Below are positions 23,490-35,063 of a stretch of 64,000 bases of DNA, one piece after another; positions within the stretch are counted from its first letter, which is position 1; each line of letters opens with the position of its first letter. This DNA comes from Thelephora terrestris (taxonomy: Eukaryota; Basidiomycota; Agaricomycetes; Thelephorales; Thelephoraceae), in contig WIUZ02000028.1 in assembly GCA_015956445.1 (NCBI GenBank), positions 62,001 through 126,000 of the forward strand, read 5' to 3'. Below the pieces are notes generated by a model. That model ran no database searches. It saw only the letters and a program-made list of their open reading frames with translations, and was not told the DNA's origin. The translations under genes and the position numbers were made by a program.

Positions 23490-26400
23490 ATTAGTGGTTA
23501 CCAGGGATTTACATAAAAAGTGTGGCAAGGGTGCCATTTTATGACAGTTAATCAGTGGGAAGGATTTGACAGTAAATGTGTGGGAAGCACAAAGGGGTGG
23601 TCAAGTAGCGTTTGGGGCCTAATCGGGACATATTTGGGCCTGATGGGATTACGTAACAGGAGCATCAGTAGGAATGGAATTGGTCGTGTGAGGGGGTCAT
23701 GTGACCAGATGATGTTGGCAGACGGGGTTTTGACGTTAAATTTGTGGGAAGCACAAAGGGGTGGTCAAGTAGCATTGGGGGCCTAATCGGGATATATTTG
23801 GACCTAATGGGGGTATATGACAGGGGCATCAGTGGGTCCGTGATGGATTGTGCAAGAAGGTCATGTGACATGGCCAGGAAAGGGAATTCCAAAAGGGGAA
23901 GTTTTTATGGCTTATATAAGCAATGATGGAGAGGTGTTGTGAGGGAATATTCCAAATGGAGATATTTTGATGGCCAACATAAGCTGGTCATGTGATGTAT
24001 GAGTGAGAGAGGATTATGTAAGCAAGTCATGTGACTGACCAAAAAAGGAAATTTTTGATGGCTTACATAAGCAACTCAAAAATGATTTTGGCATTGAATT
24101 TCCTTTTTGGGAAATTTTGATAGCTGACATAAGCAGATCATGTGACCGAAAAAGTGGGTGTTGCTTATGTAATCAGGTTATGTGACCGACCAAAAAAGAA
24201 AAGTTTTGATGGCTTACATAAGTGTCTCAAAAATGCTTTTGGAGGGTTCTTTCCCAAAAAGGAAATTCCTTTTTAGGAAATATTTGATGGATTACCAAAA
24301 AAGAATTTTTGATTGCTTACATAAGCAATTCAAAATGAGATTTCCCAAACAGGAAATTTCCTTTTTAGGAAAGACTTTTCAAAATAGGCAATTTTGATGG
24401 CTTACATAAGCGACTCAAAAATGGTACTGGAAATAATTACCAAAAAAGAAAATTTTCTAAAAAGGAAATTATATGTTAGAAAATTCGGAAAAATGCCAGA
24501 AAAATCCTACAAAAATACTGAAAAAAATCCCACGGATCTAGAAAGTCCCAAAAAATGCAAATAAATCCCACAAATATCCAAACAAATTGTTTTTCTGGCT
24601 GGAAAAATCAGGAAAAAATCCAAAATAATTTCCAAAAAATCCAGAATATAGATAAATATATTATAAAAGTTTCTTCGATTTTTTTCGTTCATTAAATAGC
24701 CTATAATTTTGATATCAATGTATTTTCTGCCCACAAAATTCATAGAAATCCTAAAAAGGTAATTGAAAATTAAAATGACAATTATATCTAAAATATTCAT
24801 TATATCATAAAGTTCAGATCTGTTGTAGTCATAACCTAACCCTAAACCTGTCCCTAACCCTAAACCTAAACCTGCCCTAAACCCAAACCTACCCTAAACC
24901 TCAATCTAATGCTAAACCTAACCTGCCCTAAACCTAACCTGCCCTAAAACTAACTTGCCCTAAACCTAAACCTAACCCTAAACCTAACCTAACCTCAACA
25001 TAACCTAAACCTAAACCTAAACCTAAACCTAACCACCCTAAACCTAACCCATCTCAAACCTAACCTGCCCTAATCCTAGCCTGCCCTAAACCTAACCTAA
25101 CCTAACCTAACCTAAACCTAAACCCAACCTGTCCTAAACCTAACCCAATTCTAACCTCACCTAGTCCTAACCCTGACCTGGCCTAGTTTGGCCTTATCTT
25201 ATCTTATCTTATCTCATCCTATTTACCTAACCTAACCCAGCCTAGCCTAACCCGACGTAGTCCACTTAACCTAGTCCACCACAGATCACCCAACCTAACC
25301 TAAAGTGGTCCACCTGACCTAGCCTGATGCAACTTGACCTGATCTTATCTAATCAGCTGTCATCTTATCTAACCTTAATCTAAATACCCTAGCTAACCAA
25401 CATCTAACCCAACCTCACCTGGCTCACCAGCACATGACTGGGTTACAGGAACACACTGTAAGCTGTACCATCCCATATCCTGTATCCAACCGTCACTCAA
25501 GCACATCAACTGTGGTGGACCTACAAGTCAGTGGACCTATAAGCCCACAGACCCACACCCACAGACTGCTCACTCAGTAGTGACATCTGTTATCCAATCT
25601 CGCCCACATACCACCCTCACCCTGTGTGTTCTGTGCCAGACTGCAACTTCACCACAACTCAAGTCCAACCACCTGGCTGAACCTGCAAGCCAGACTGATA
25701 TAGGCTACAAGTTATGCATCCATGGATTTGTAGACCTGAGAATACATGGTTTCAGCCAGGTGGCTGAACTTAAGTTGTGGTGAAGTTGCAGTCTGGCACA
25801 GAACACACAGGGTGAGGGTGGTATGTGGGCGAGATTGGATAACAGATGTCACTACTGAGTGAGCAGTCTGTGGGTGTGGGTCTGTGGGCTTATAGGTCCA
25901 CTGACTTGTAGGTCCACCACAGTTGATGTGCTTGAGTGACGGTTGGATACAGGATATGGGATGGTACAGCTTACAGTGTGTTCCTGTAACCCAGTCATGT
26001 GCTGGTGAGCCAGGTGAGGTTGGGTTAGATGTTGGTTAGCTAGGGTATTTAGATTAAGGTTAGATAAGATGACAGCTGATTAGATAAGATCAGGTCAAGT
26101 TGCATCAGGCTAGGTCAGGTGGACCACTTTAGGTTAGGTTGGGTGATCTGTGGTGGACTAGGTTAAGTGGACTACGTCGGGTTAGGCTAGGCTGGGTTAG
26201 GTTAGGTAAATAGGATGAGATAAGATAAGATAAGATAAGGCCAAACTAGGCCAGGTCAGGGTTAGGACTAGGTGAGGTTAGAATTGGGTTAGGTTTAGGA
26301 CAGGTTGGGTTTAGGTTTAGGTTAGGTTAGGTTAGGTTAGGTTTAGGGCAGGCTAGGATTAGGGCAGGTTAGGTTTGAGATGGGTTAGGTTTAGGGTGGT

Positions 26401-27943
26401 TAGGTTTAGGTTTAGGTTTAGGTTTAGGTTATGTTGAGGTTAGGTTAGGTTTAGGGTTAGGTTTAGGTTTAGGGCAAGTTAGTTTTAGGGCAGGTTAGGT
26501 TTAGGGCAGGTTAGGTTTAGCATTAGATTGAGGTTTAGGGTAGGTTTGGGTTTAGGGCAGGTTTAGGTTTAGGGTTAGGGACAGGTTTAGGGTTAGGTTA
26601 TGACTACAAACAGATCTGAACTTTATGATATAATGAATATTTTAGATATAATTGTCATTTTTAATTTTCAATTACCTTTTTAGGATTTCTATGAATTTTG
26701 TGGGCAGAAAATACATTGATATCAAAATTATAGGCTATTTAATGAACGAAAAAAATCGAAGAAACTTTTATAATATATTTATCTATATTCTGGATTTTTT
26801 GGAAATTATTTTGGATTTTTTCCTGATTTTTCCAGCCAGAAAAACAATTTGTTTGGATATTTGTGGGATTTATTTGCATTTTTTGGGACTTTCTAGATCC
26901 GTGGGATTTTTTTCAGTATTTTTGTAGGATTTTTCTGGCATTTTTCCGAATTTTCTAACATATAATTTCCTTTTTAGAAAATTTTCTTTTTTGGTAATTA
27001 TTTCCAGTACCATTTTTGAGTCGCTTATGTAAGCCATCAAAATTGCCTATTTTGAAAAGTCTTTCCTAAAAGGAAATTTCCTGTTTGGGAAATCTCATTT
27101 TGAATTGCTTATGTAAGCAATCAAAAATTCTTTTTTGGTAATCCATCAAATATTTCCTAAAAAGGAATTTCCTTTTTGGGAAAGAACCCTCCAAAAGCAT
27201 TTTTGAGACACTTATGTAAGCCATCAAAACTTTTCTTTTTTGGTCGGTCACATAACCTGATTACATAAGCAACACCCACTTTTTCGGTCACATGATCTGC
27301 TTATGTCAGCTATCAAAATTTCCCAAAAAGGAAATTCAATGCCAAAATCATTTTTGAGTTGCTTATGTAAGCCATCAAAAATTTCCTTTTTTGGTCAGTC
27401 ACATGACTTGCTTACATAATCCTCTCTCACTCATACATCACATGACCAGCTTATGTTGGCCATCAAAATATCTCCATTTGGAATATTCCCTCACAACACC
27501 TCTCCATCATTGCTTATATAAGCCATAAAAACTTCCCCTTTTGGAATTCCCTTTCCTGGCCATGTCACATGACCTTCTTGCACAATCCATCACGGACCCA
27601 CTGATGCCCCTGTCATATACCCCCATTAGGTCCAAATATATCCCGATTAGGCCCCCAATGCTACTTGACCACCCCTTTGTGCTTCCCACAAATTTAACGT
27701 CAAAACCCCGTCTGCCAACATCATCTGGTCACATGACCCCCTCACACGACCAATTCCATTCCTACTGATGCTCCTGTTACGTAATCCCATCAGGCCCAAA
27801 TATGTCCCGATTAGGCCCCAAACGCTACTTGACCACCCCTTTGTGCTTCCCACACATTTACTGTCAAATCCTTCCCACTGATTAACTGTCATAAAATGGC
27901 ACCCTTGCCACACTTTTTACATAAATGGTTGTCACCACAGCTG
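23490..27943. mobile_element. Giant hairpin element F3 (4.5 kb), 8-bp target duplication
   Basis: A near-perfect inverted repeat centred near 25,716, with arms of about 2.2 kb. Inner parts match F1 and F2 (GATGGCTTACATAAGC motifs, AT-rich zone, CCTAA tract, TTATC repeats, inner stem), but the outer ends differ: ATTAGTGGTTACC on the left and GTCACCACAGCTG on the right. The flanking CCTGACCC (23482-23489 and 27944-27951) is an 8-bp duplication in what is otherwise the B intron. An 8-bp duplication with TAGTGGT-like ends fits hAT or KDZ mobilisation rather than CACTA. Outer arms hold an extra repeated block (CACAAAGGGGTGGTCAAG, twice per arm). Confidence 0.8.
24830..25215. repeat. Telomere-like CCTAA tract plus TTATC repeats, F3 left arm
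   Basis: CCTAAAC, CCTAACC and GCCCTAAAC units run for about 330 bases followed by TTATCTTATC. The complementary copy is at about 26215-26600 in the right arm. Confidence 0.85.
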
Positions 27944-29225
27944 CCTGACCCCACATTTACCTTCAGCAAATCGATATCGGCCCCCTGCCGAACAACACTA
28001 TCTTCCTGCCCATGAATAACGCCCTGCATATCCTCCTTCCAATTCTCCAACGCTTCTATCTCCTCGCGACGACCATCAATGCGCTCGTTGACGTGAGCCA
28101 CTTCATCCATCAACATGGACCCAACGTTCCCTGTATGAAGAACGCTGGCCTCCAACACAGAGTTGAAGGTTTCGTTGGACTCCGTCACGAACTCGACACC
28201 CCTATTGAGGAGTTCGTTCGCATAAGGGTTGGTCTCAATGCGCGCCAACTTGCGCCGAGACACCCTTCGAGCAGCTTGGAGAAAGTCCCTGAAACCTAAA
28301 AGGAGTTAGCTTGGTTTCCTAAAACGGATGCGCAAGCAGGACCCCCACCTAAATCAGAGAACCCCTCATTAGGGTCGGCGGTGGCGGTCCGGTCCATGAT
28401 AACTCCCAAGGTGGGATAAGGGCGGGACGGATCACGGCGGGCATGGGAGAAACGGTCGATGTTGTAATTGTTCTCCTGAACAGGAGAGTAAGAGGAAGAG
28501 CGACGAGTAGGAACACGAGTTTGAGCACGAGGCATGCTGGCTGTGTAACAAAGGTGGGTTTGTTGGAAGACCAGTCATCCAACCCCCTTTAGTTATATAC
28601 CAAATGCCACGCCCCTTCCACGACTCAGGAGTTGAGTCATCCTTTCTATTGTTTACTGCGCATGACCCACATGACATCATATGCCCCTATCTTTAGTCAT
28701 ATGCTCCCCTTTTGCTATTGGCTGTTAGTCAGCCATACCCACATTCCTTCCGAACATTCTCAGGATATGTCATGCTTTGTAATTGCTCTGTAATGCTCTC
28801 AAATTGCTATTGGCCGCCACACTTTTGTTTATCAGCTGATAATTTGTAGCATTAATCACCAAGTAACGCACAGACCATGCAGTGCTGTGCATGGACCATG
28901 TTTGTCTGTGTTTGTATCATTAGTATAGTTACGCGTTATTGTCACGTCACAAATCTAAGTAGTATATATACTCAGAGTAGTTTAGCCTGTACTCCTTAGA
29001 TTTGTTATCATCAGACTCTCCGTGACCTCTACTGCTGTGTGCTTAGAGCAAGAGTGCCTGAAGACCCTTGTCTCCTTCTTTCTCCCCTCTTCTTATCTAG
29101 TCTGTGAAGAGACTTCCGATATCCCTGGGTTTGCAACAGGGTTATAACTGTGTGTTTGACCCCTGAAGTGATAGGTTTGGATAGCAAGAGTGCTATTGAA
29201 CTGTAGAGGTCGCGTCGGCCTGACA

Positions 29226-29491
29226 GACGTACATGAGGTCCATTCGTTTCTCCAGTCTAGCAATCCTCTCTTCTCGTTCGCGCTCCTGACGATCCAGGAG
29301 GGGCTTGTAGTGACCAGCTTGGTCCCAAACATGGTCGGGGGCGTTGTGCTCCCGAAGGAACTCTTGAGCCATCTCGTTGTCTCGAGCAATGGTGGCCAGA
29401 GTGTCGTACAAGAATTGTTCGACGTCATAGGGGGTAGAGGCCTCATAAGGAGAGGCGGAGACGAACGGGGTGGCAGCAGCGTTGAGAGACA
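29226..29491 (-). pseudogene. First part of the unit E antisense gene
   Basis: The minus-strand frame from 29491 begins MSLNAAATPFVSAS, then has a helical acidic stretch and a coiled coil (RQEREREERIARLEKRMDLM). It is cut off where B3 begins. A TATA box (GTGTATATAAC on the minus strand, ~29590) lies about 100 bases upstream. The order of basic or neutral N-terminus, helical region and coiled coil resembles the genes in A and C. Confidence 0.5.
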
Positions 29492-29698
29492 TAGTAATAG
29501 AAGGTTGGTTGTGGGAGGAAGAAGTTGTGGTAGATGGTGGGAGGGGAAAAGAGACGATGGGAGGAAAAGACTCAGATACCTCCTGAGTTATATACACCCA
29601 AACCCATGGAACGCCCAAAAGGGTAAAGACAATAGCCCGTTATCCATTAACGACCCAAAAAGGATAAACGAACCCTCAACCCAAATCGCGATCCCATC

Positions 29699-29910
29699 AT
29701 TTAAGAGAAATCCTCACCGAAAATGTGAGAAATCCCCATCGACTTCCTACTGCTACCATGAAACATGAGAAATCCCCATCACGCTTCTATTTACATCCTT
29801 CTTTCCAGAGAAATCCCCACCGATCATGGGAAATCCCCATTGTTCTTCTATTGCTACCATGAAACCTGAGAAATCCCCATCGATCATGAGAAAACCCCAT
29901 TGTTCCCACA
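29699..29910. repeat. Short degenerate tandem repeat, GAGAAATCCCCATCGATCATG units
   Basis: About six imperfect copies of a GAGAAATCCCCAT core alternate with spacers containing CTACCATGAAAC. It lies upstream of the unit E antisense gene, where it could be promoter sequence. No coding role is seen. Confidence 0.6.
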
Positions 29911-30219
29911 CTGACTCCTAGCCTTATTGTTCTCCCATTTGTAATTCCCATTGAGCGTCCTAAGTCCTCTTTTCTTGCTCCCTTCACCCTGCCCTAAACT
30001 ATACACAGACCATGTTGACTCGTGTTTGACTAATTGTATGATTACTAAGCATGTAGAGGATTGGGTATATAAGGAAGAGCGTCCGCTCCTTTCTTTTCCC
30101 CATTCTCAATCTCATCTGTACTACTCTACCCAACGCACAATATACAAAGTAAGCCAAGGAATCATCCCTGTGCCTTACTCTTACTAACTCCTCTAAAGCA
30201 GGAATTCTCCTGCCAGTGT

Positions 30220-30843
30220 ATGTTCAGCGCTCCCAACCCTTTTTCTTCAACAGAACCTCTCCCTCGTCCAAACGTCGCCGACGTCCGTAGATCTATCTGG
30301 GAGTATAAACTCATCAGAAGTCTGCAGGTTAATAGGTCCAACGGACTTTTAACCCACATCCCTTATTATTGTCCCTTCTCAGCTCTCGACGCCGGTACTA
30401 CTACCGCCCCATTTTTCCTAGGAGGAGATCATCAATTCTTGTGGTCATCCACGATCACCAGCAGTACCCTAGTCACTGTATACTTCAGTGTCAGCCCCGC
30501 TTTCTACTTCCCCACTCCCCATGTCCTGTTAACCACCAACATCCACACTTTGTGTCCCGCTCTTATTGTTCTCTGGTGGGATATTCCAACTGACTTACCT
30601 TGGGGATTAGTAGAATACCTCACCAAGTTTGAACAACTCAGCGATCAAAACTTCGACCTGTTCATTCAAGAACTCTATCGATTTTGCGAGGATTACAACT
30701 CTCCCATTCATCCCTATCAATCAGAAGCTCCTTTAGCTCTCGATCTTCCTCCGACCCTCCCTCCTACTCCAGGCACTCCGTTCCTCCGACCCCGACCCGA
30801 CCCTCCCTACCCAACTAATCCTCTAGCGCCCCACAGAAAGTAA
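30220..30843 (+). CDS. Hypothetical 207-residue ORF at the right end of unit E
   Basis: An uninterrupted frame begins MFSAPNPFSSTEPLPRPN about 155 bases after the TATA at 30064. It has a tryptophan- and tyrosine-bearing middle part (IWEYKLIRSLQVNRSNGLL) and a proline-rich tail (PPTLPPTPGTPFLRPRP). It ends 21 bases before the unit E end. No known domain is recognised. The length and the promoter spacing argue for a real gene. Against this, similar positions in A, B and C hold no such ORF. Confidence 0.35.
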   Translation: MFSAPNPFSSTEPLPRPNVADVRRSIWEYKLIRSLQVNRSNGLLTHIPYYCPFSALDAGTTTAPFFLGGDHQFLWSSTITSSTLVTVYFSVSPAFYFPTPHVLLTTNIHTLCPALIVLWWDIPTDLPWGLVEYLTKFEQLSDQNFDLFIQELYRFCEDYNSPIHPYQSEAPLALDLPPTLPPTPGTPFLRPRPDPPYPTNPLAPHRK

Positions 30844-30864
30844 GCAGGCCCACAACCCTGACAC

Positions 30865-33800
30865 CACTCGACGCATCTCCTCCTGTAGCAGTTCAACCTC
30901 CTCACACTGGGGGCAAGGGGTAGTGTTCCGGTCCAGAACATTGCAAGTTCATTGCAAGGAAATGGACAATGTACCTGGCAAAAACCGACCCAGTACATCA
31001 CAAATACATTCTGAAATTTCCAAGCTGATTTCTTTGCAGTGTTCTGGGACAGAAAATGGTCAGTACATTCACAGTGTTCCAGTAATGTTCCCATTAGGTA
31101 ATCCATGGGTACATTCAGAATTTTCCCAAAGAATGTAACCTTGACGTTGACGATCAGCGCATTTACAATGTTCCTGGTCAGGAAAATTCAAAATGCACCC
31201 AAACAGTGTTTTTGCAGTGTTCTGGGTTGGTAAATTCAGAATGTACTGGTGCTGTTGACTGTGATGTACTGAGTTCGGCAAACATCAGGAACACTGCAGA
31301 AACACTGCAAGAAAACTGGAAAAACCAGGAACATCACAAGTTCATTCAAATGTTCCTGGGTTTTCCAGTTTTCTTGCAGTGTTCCTGCAGTGTTCCTGAT
31401 GTTTGCCGAACTCAGTACATCACAGTCAACAGCACCAGTACATTCTGAATTTACCAACCCAGAACACTGCAAAAACACTGTTTGGGTGCATTTTGAATTT
31501 TCCTGACCAGGAACATTGTAAATGCGCTGATCGTCAACGTCAAGGTTACATTCTTTGGGAAAATTCTGAATGTACCCATGGATTACCTAATGGGAACATT
31601 ACTGGAACACTGTGAATGTACTGACCATTTTCTGTCCCAGAACACTGCAAAGAAATCAGCTTGGAAATTTCAGAATGTATTTGTGATGTACTGGGTCGGT
31701 TTTTGCCAGGTACATTGTCCATTTCCTTGCAATGAACTTGGGATGTTCTGGACCGGAACACCACCCCTTGCCCCCAGTGTCAACCCATCTTGCCGTCCTC
31801 GCCTGTGAAGTAGTCCACTGGACCCGCAGGATGTCAGTGACTTCCTCATCTGAAGCAGCATCTCCGCCGTTGACAACGACGCTTGCATCGTGGGCTCGAG
31901 GGTTTGCAAGCCATATCCAAGAGAAGGTGTATGACCCATCTCCAGGGCCTCGCTCATCATCTTCCTTCCCCGGTCCACGATTGTCCCGGTCCTTCAGCTC
32001 GAGATAGGTCTCTTGCCATTCACCACTTGGGTCCAACTGAACGAGAGTGTTGTAAGCGGCACGGTAATGTTGCACAAACTTTGAGATACGCTCCTCAATG
32101 CTTCTGATGATCGTACAAGACTTTGTATTAGCGCGTTGCCCTTGGCCGGTGATCTGGGTTTGATGGTTCATGAGGAGGGTATGTCTGATTTGACGAGCAT
32201 GGCGGAGTTCGATCAGCGAGTCTTGAACCTGAGCGAGACGCAGTTGCTGCTCATATTCAGCAACTCGATGGAGGCATGTTGCATCGCGCTGGGTGGGCTC
32301 CACCTTCGATGGAACGATGAGATGGATGTTCTCCGGCACCTCCAAATCTTTTGGATCCTCGTTGTTGGCATTGTAGTTGTGGGCCGGAACAGAGAGCGTC
32401 GTGGCACCAGGCATGTAAACCAGCTGTGCTTGCTGCCATCTTCTAATCTGGCGCATAAGAATATTTCGTTTCTCTTGAATGGAAGCCTTTTGCATGTCCG
32501 ACTTGGTGGACATTTTCTGGGCGATGGACGAGAGCTGTCTCCTGCGATTGGGGCGGATCAGTAGCGGTGAAGGCACGGTTAAAAGGTACTCACTGCTGTT
32601 CTTTCATCTCCAAGCCGCTGCAAATGAAAATTGATGCTGGAACCTCATCAGGGGCATGACCACGCTGAGCCTCTTGTTTGTCGGCTTCAGCCAACCTTCT
32701 GCGGACTTCAGCTACATTACTGGCTAAAACCGAGTCAGTGCATGGGCTTGTAGCTAAGCAGCAAAGGTACCTTTTTCCGTGTGAATGTAAGGGTTTGGGT
32801 TGGTTTTGTCGCACTCCCAGCAAGAGATCATATCGGCCCATTTTATAAGGACATCCTTGGGAAAAGAGGTATCAAACTTGTTATGGATCGCGGTATGCTT
32901 TTCCTTCATGGAGATTGCCTTGAGCAGGCTCCGAAGGAGTAAATTACCTGTGGTCCACACGTCAGTGAAATGTAGAGGGGATGTCATGGGTTGTACCCAT
33001 TCCTATGATTTTTTTCCAGTTCCACCAATTCCAGCTGTCGTCCAGGGTGAGATGACGTGCACCGGGGCCCATCTCCCGGGTGGAGAGAGCTGCAAGGTTG
33101 ATGTGTGCCCACTCTTGCTTGATAGTTTCACCATGTGTCCTTCCAACACCTTTTGTGAAGTTGAACGAGTAATCCATTTGACAGGAAGGGCTGTGACCAG
33201 GAAGATGGAATTTTGGAATGAGGTAAGTAAACTGAAACTTGTCGATATCAAGGTCTGGATGGCGCTCAGAGAAACGTTCAAGGTGGTGTATGGACCATTT
33301 GCAAGCAATGTCGTACGAAATCACGATGTCACGAACGGCAGCGCTTTTCAGCACGGATGCAATAATGTAGTCTGTATTGATGTACCTGGGGGCCTTTAGG
33401 ACATCTGCGTGAAAGAATAGGTGTGTACACACCGTTCTCCTCATTGTAGGTTGCCCACACCATTTTTCATCATGAAGGAGTGCCGTGCACATATGCAAGC
33501 GACAACCCCTGATGCGATGTAGTCTTTTGTCGACTTTGTGTTTGCTTGGTTGACCGTGTGGAAGGCGGAACCACAGCCGGATACCTGACGCGAACATGAG
33601 TACCAGGAGCCAATGTGACAAAAACACTCACTTCAGTATCGTTGGTGTTTCGGGACACATGCTCAAGGTAACGGTTGTTCTCCACGAAATAGGCCCAACC
33701 AGAGCCAACCTCTGGGTCTTTTATCTTGCGGTTCTTCAGCTTTAGACGGAAGTTTGCATCGACAGCGAGGAACAGTGAATACAACCACCTACAAGGGGCG

Positions 33801-35063
33801 GTCAGTAAATCATAGTGGTAGGAGCTGCAGCACAGTACTTTTTATTATCTGGAGCTCGCATCCAGTCGGCAGGTATGTTTCTGCCAGGGTGAGGGCACGC
33901 TGGACACTCCAGTGCAAACTCCCCATCTGGGACAGAGATGAGGCCGAGGGGGCTATGAGCGCCACCACCATGCTTGATTTGTTTCAAATGACGCCACTGA
34001 CAAACACATCTTGAGATCTCGTGATACCGGTGCTGAAAAGAGCGCACATTAAACGAGTATTGCCTGTTGCCACAGCGGAACTTACAATTCCCTTCCTCTG
34101 ATCACAATTGTCGGTCTTCTGTAGGATGGATGAGTAAAAATCATAGAAATCCAGTTTTCCTTGGAGGGTCAACTTGTGGTAGGTGTCGAGGAGGTTGAAA
34201 GTGAACGCCGTCTTCGGTCGATCAAAAGATGTGGGGTACCAGCCTATGCGTAAAAGTTGGCGGTAGTGCCCGACCCAGCCGGGTGCCTCTTTGCACAGGC
34301 AGAACTGGATGTTAATATGATGGGCGCCACTGAGGTCAGTGACAAGAATCTGTTGAACATTCTCAGCGGATGGGCAAGAAGTATGGTGGTGGCCGATATA
34401 GAAATGGAGGCCCAGTTCACAGAAGCTCGTGCTTTGGTAAAAGCTGTCTTGCCAAACCTTCAAGGCGGTCAATAATGGGGGTCACGGGATGGCTTGTGGA
34501 CATACCTCAATGCGGTGTAACGGCAGGTGCTCATGGCGCTTGACAGTACAAGATGAACAGTAGAGGGTGACTTGAACGCAATCAAGACACTTGAAGGAGG
34601 CAGTGTCTTTGAGACAGTTTGAGCAGAGCGGGAGTTCGCTGTGATCTCTGAGGCCGTCACATAGAACAAGTTCATCTAATATGGTTGTCCGATGAGCAAT
34701 CCAGGTCCCCATTTTTGTCTGGAGAGGGTGTCAGTGGAGCTCACAAATCGGCAGGATCTCGAGACTCACACTGTCGTTCTTGCATTTCCATTTGGGATGC
34801 GCTGAAATGGCGGGCAGTGTATACATAGCATCTGACACCTCTTCAAATTGTACCACTTGTTTTACTTGGGGTGGACGCTGGGGAGGAATCGGTGCGCTGA
34901 ATTCTCGAACTGAGGTGGGCTTTTGAGGGTTCATGTGCCAAATGTTCATAACGTCCGTTGTGTTGGGAGTAGAGTTGAGGACTTCACAGCTCGCCAAGAT
35001 CCCATTCTTTATTCGTTTTTGTTGCTTCGGGGGCCCGGGTTTGCTGGCGAGTCGTTTGGACAT
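30865..35063 (-). pseudogene. KDZ-superfamily transposase gene, split by palindrome P1 and cut at its 3' end
   Basis: KDZ transposases move DNA transposons common in mushrooms. The gene starts at 35063 with a basic N-terminus (MSKRLASKPGPPKQQKRIK). The family's cysteine cluster follows (CSNCLKDTASFKCLDC, CSSC), then GLHFYIGHHHTSCP and FDRPKTAFTFNLLDTYHKL. The catalytic core has FLAVDANFRLKLKNR, VISYDIACKW and GVGRTHGETIKQEWAHIN, giving the expected acidic triad. The C-terminal part has TARWVEEVELLQEEMRRV, interrupted by P1 (30905-31779) with TCA duplicated. There are about eight introns of ~50 bases. A TGA at 33441-33443 replaces a codon in the usual LQKGER segment, so the gene is dead even without P1. 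The last conserved part is missing because unit E inserted and its far side was lost. Confidence 0.85.
30905..31779. mobile_element. Palindrome P1 (875 bp), CACTGGGG family
   Basis: Inverted repeat throughout with ends CACTGGGGGCAAGGGG. The 3-bp duplication is TCA (30902-30904, 31780-31782). The centre is near 31342. The arms reiterate GAACACTGCA and CAGTACATT motifs. It lies in the C-terminal coding part of the KDZ gene. It is non-coding; the ORFs within are mirror images of each other. Confidence 0.9.

Larger units (their letters stand above)
22818..28535 (-). pseudogene. B-family gene in B3, split by F3 inside intron 2
   Basis: The first two exons (28535 to about 27963) and the last two (about 23450 to 22818) match the B2 gene closely. 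F3 lies in the second intron, so coding exons are untouched, although a 4.5-kb hairpin in an intron would probably upset splicing. The TATA (reading GGTATATAAC on the minus strand) is near 28600. The element is listed as invaded; whether a protein is still made is unknown. Confidence 0.65.
22357..29225 (-). mobile_element. Unit B3: inverted B unit, split by hairpin F3, with mismatched flanks
   Basis: In inverted orientation it runs from TGTGATGATTTTGCC at 22357 to GGCCTGACA at 29225. Hairpin F3 (23490-27943) lies within it. The five bases outside the left end (GTAAC) and right end (GACGT) do not match. Its left flank is the CACTA transposase gene while its right flank is unit E. The other B units all have matching duplications, so B3 is probably a recombinant of two B copies with loss of what lay between. 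Confidence 0.75.
29226..30864 (+). mobile_element. Unit E: right part of a TG...CA LTR-like unit in the KDZ gene
   Basis: The right end CCCTGACA at 30857-30864 (TGTCAGGG on the minus strand) matches the ends of units A and C and lies within the conserved C-terminal part of the KDZ transposase gene. CCACT (30865-30869) would be one copy of its target duplication. A TATA (GGTATATAAGG) on the plus strand near 30064 lies about 800 bases before the end. A spliced-type gene on the minus strand starts at 29491. The left part, with the partner duplication, is missing where B3 begins. It is broken, with one large loss. Confidence 0.6.

Noticed and set aside
31206-31478. Paired ORFs of identical protein on both strands in P1
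   Set aside because: They are mirror images produced by the palindrome and lack coding texture; the same holds for ORF pairs in P2, P5, P8, P10 and F1-F4.
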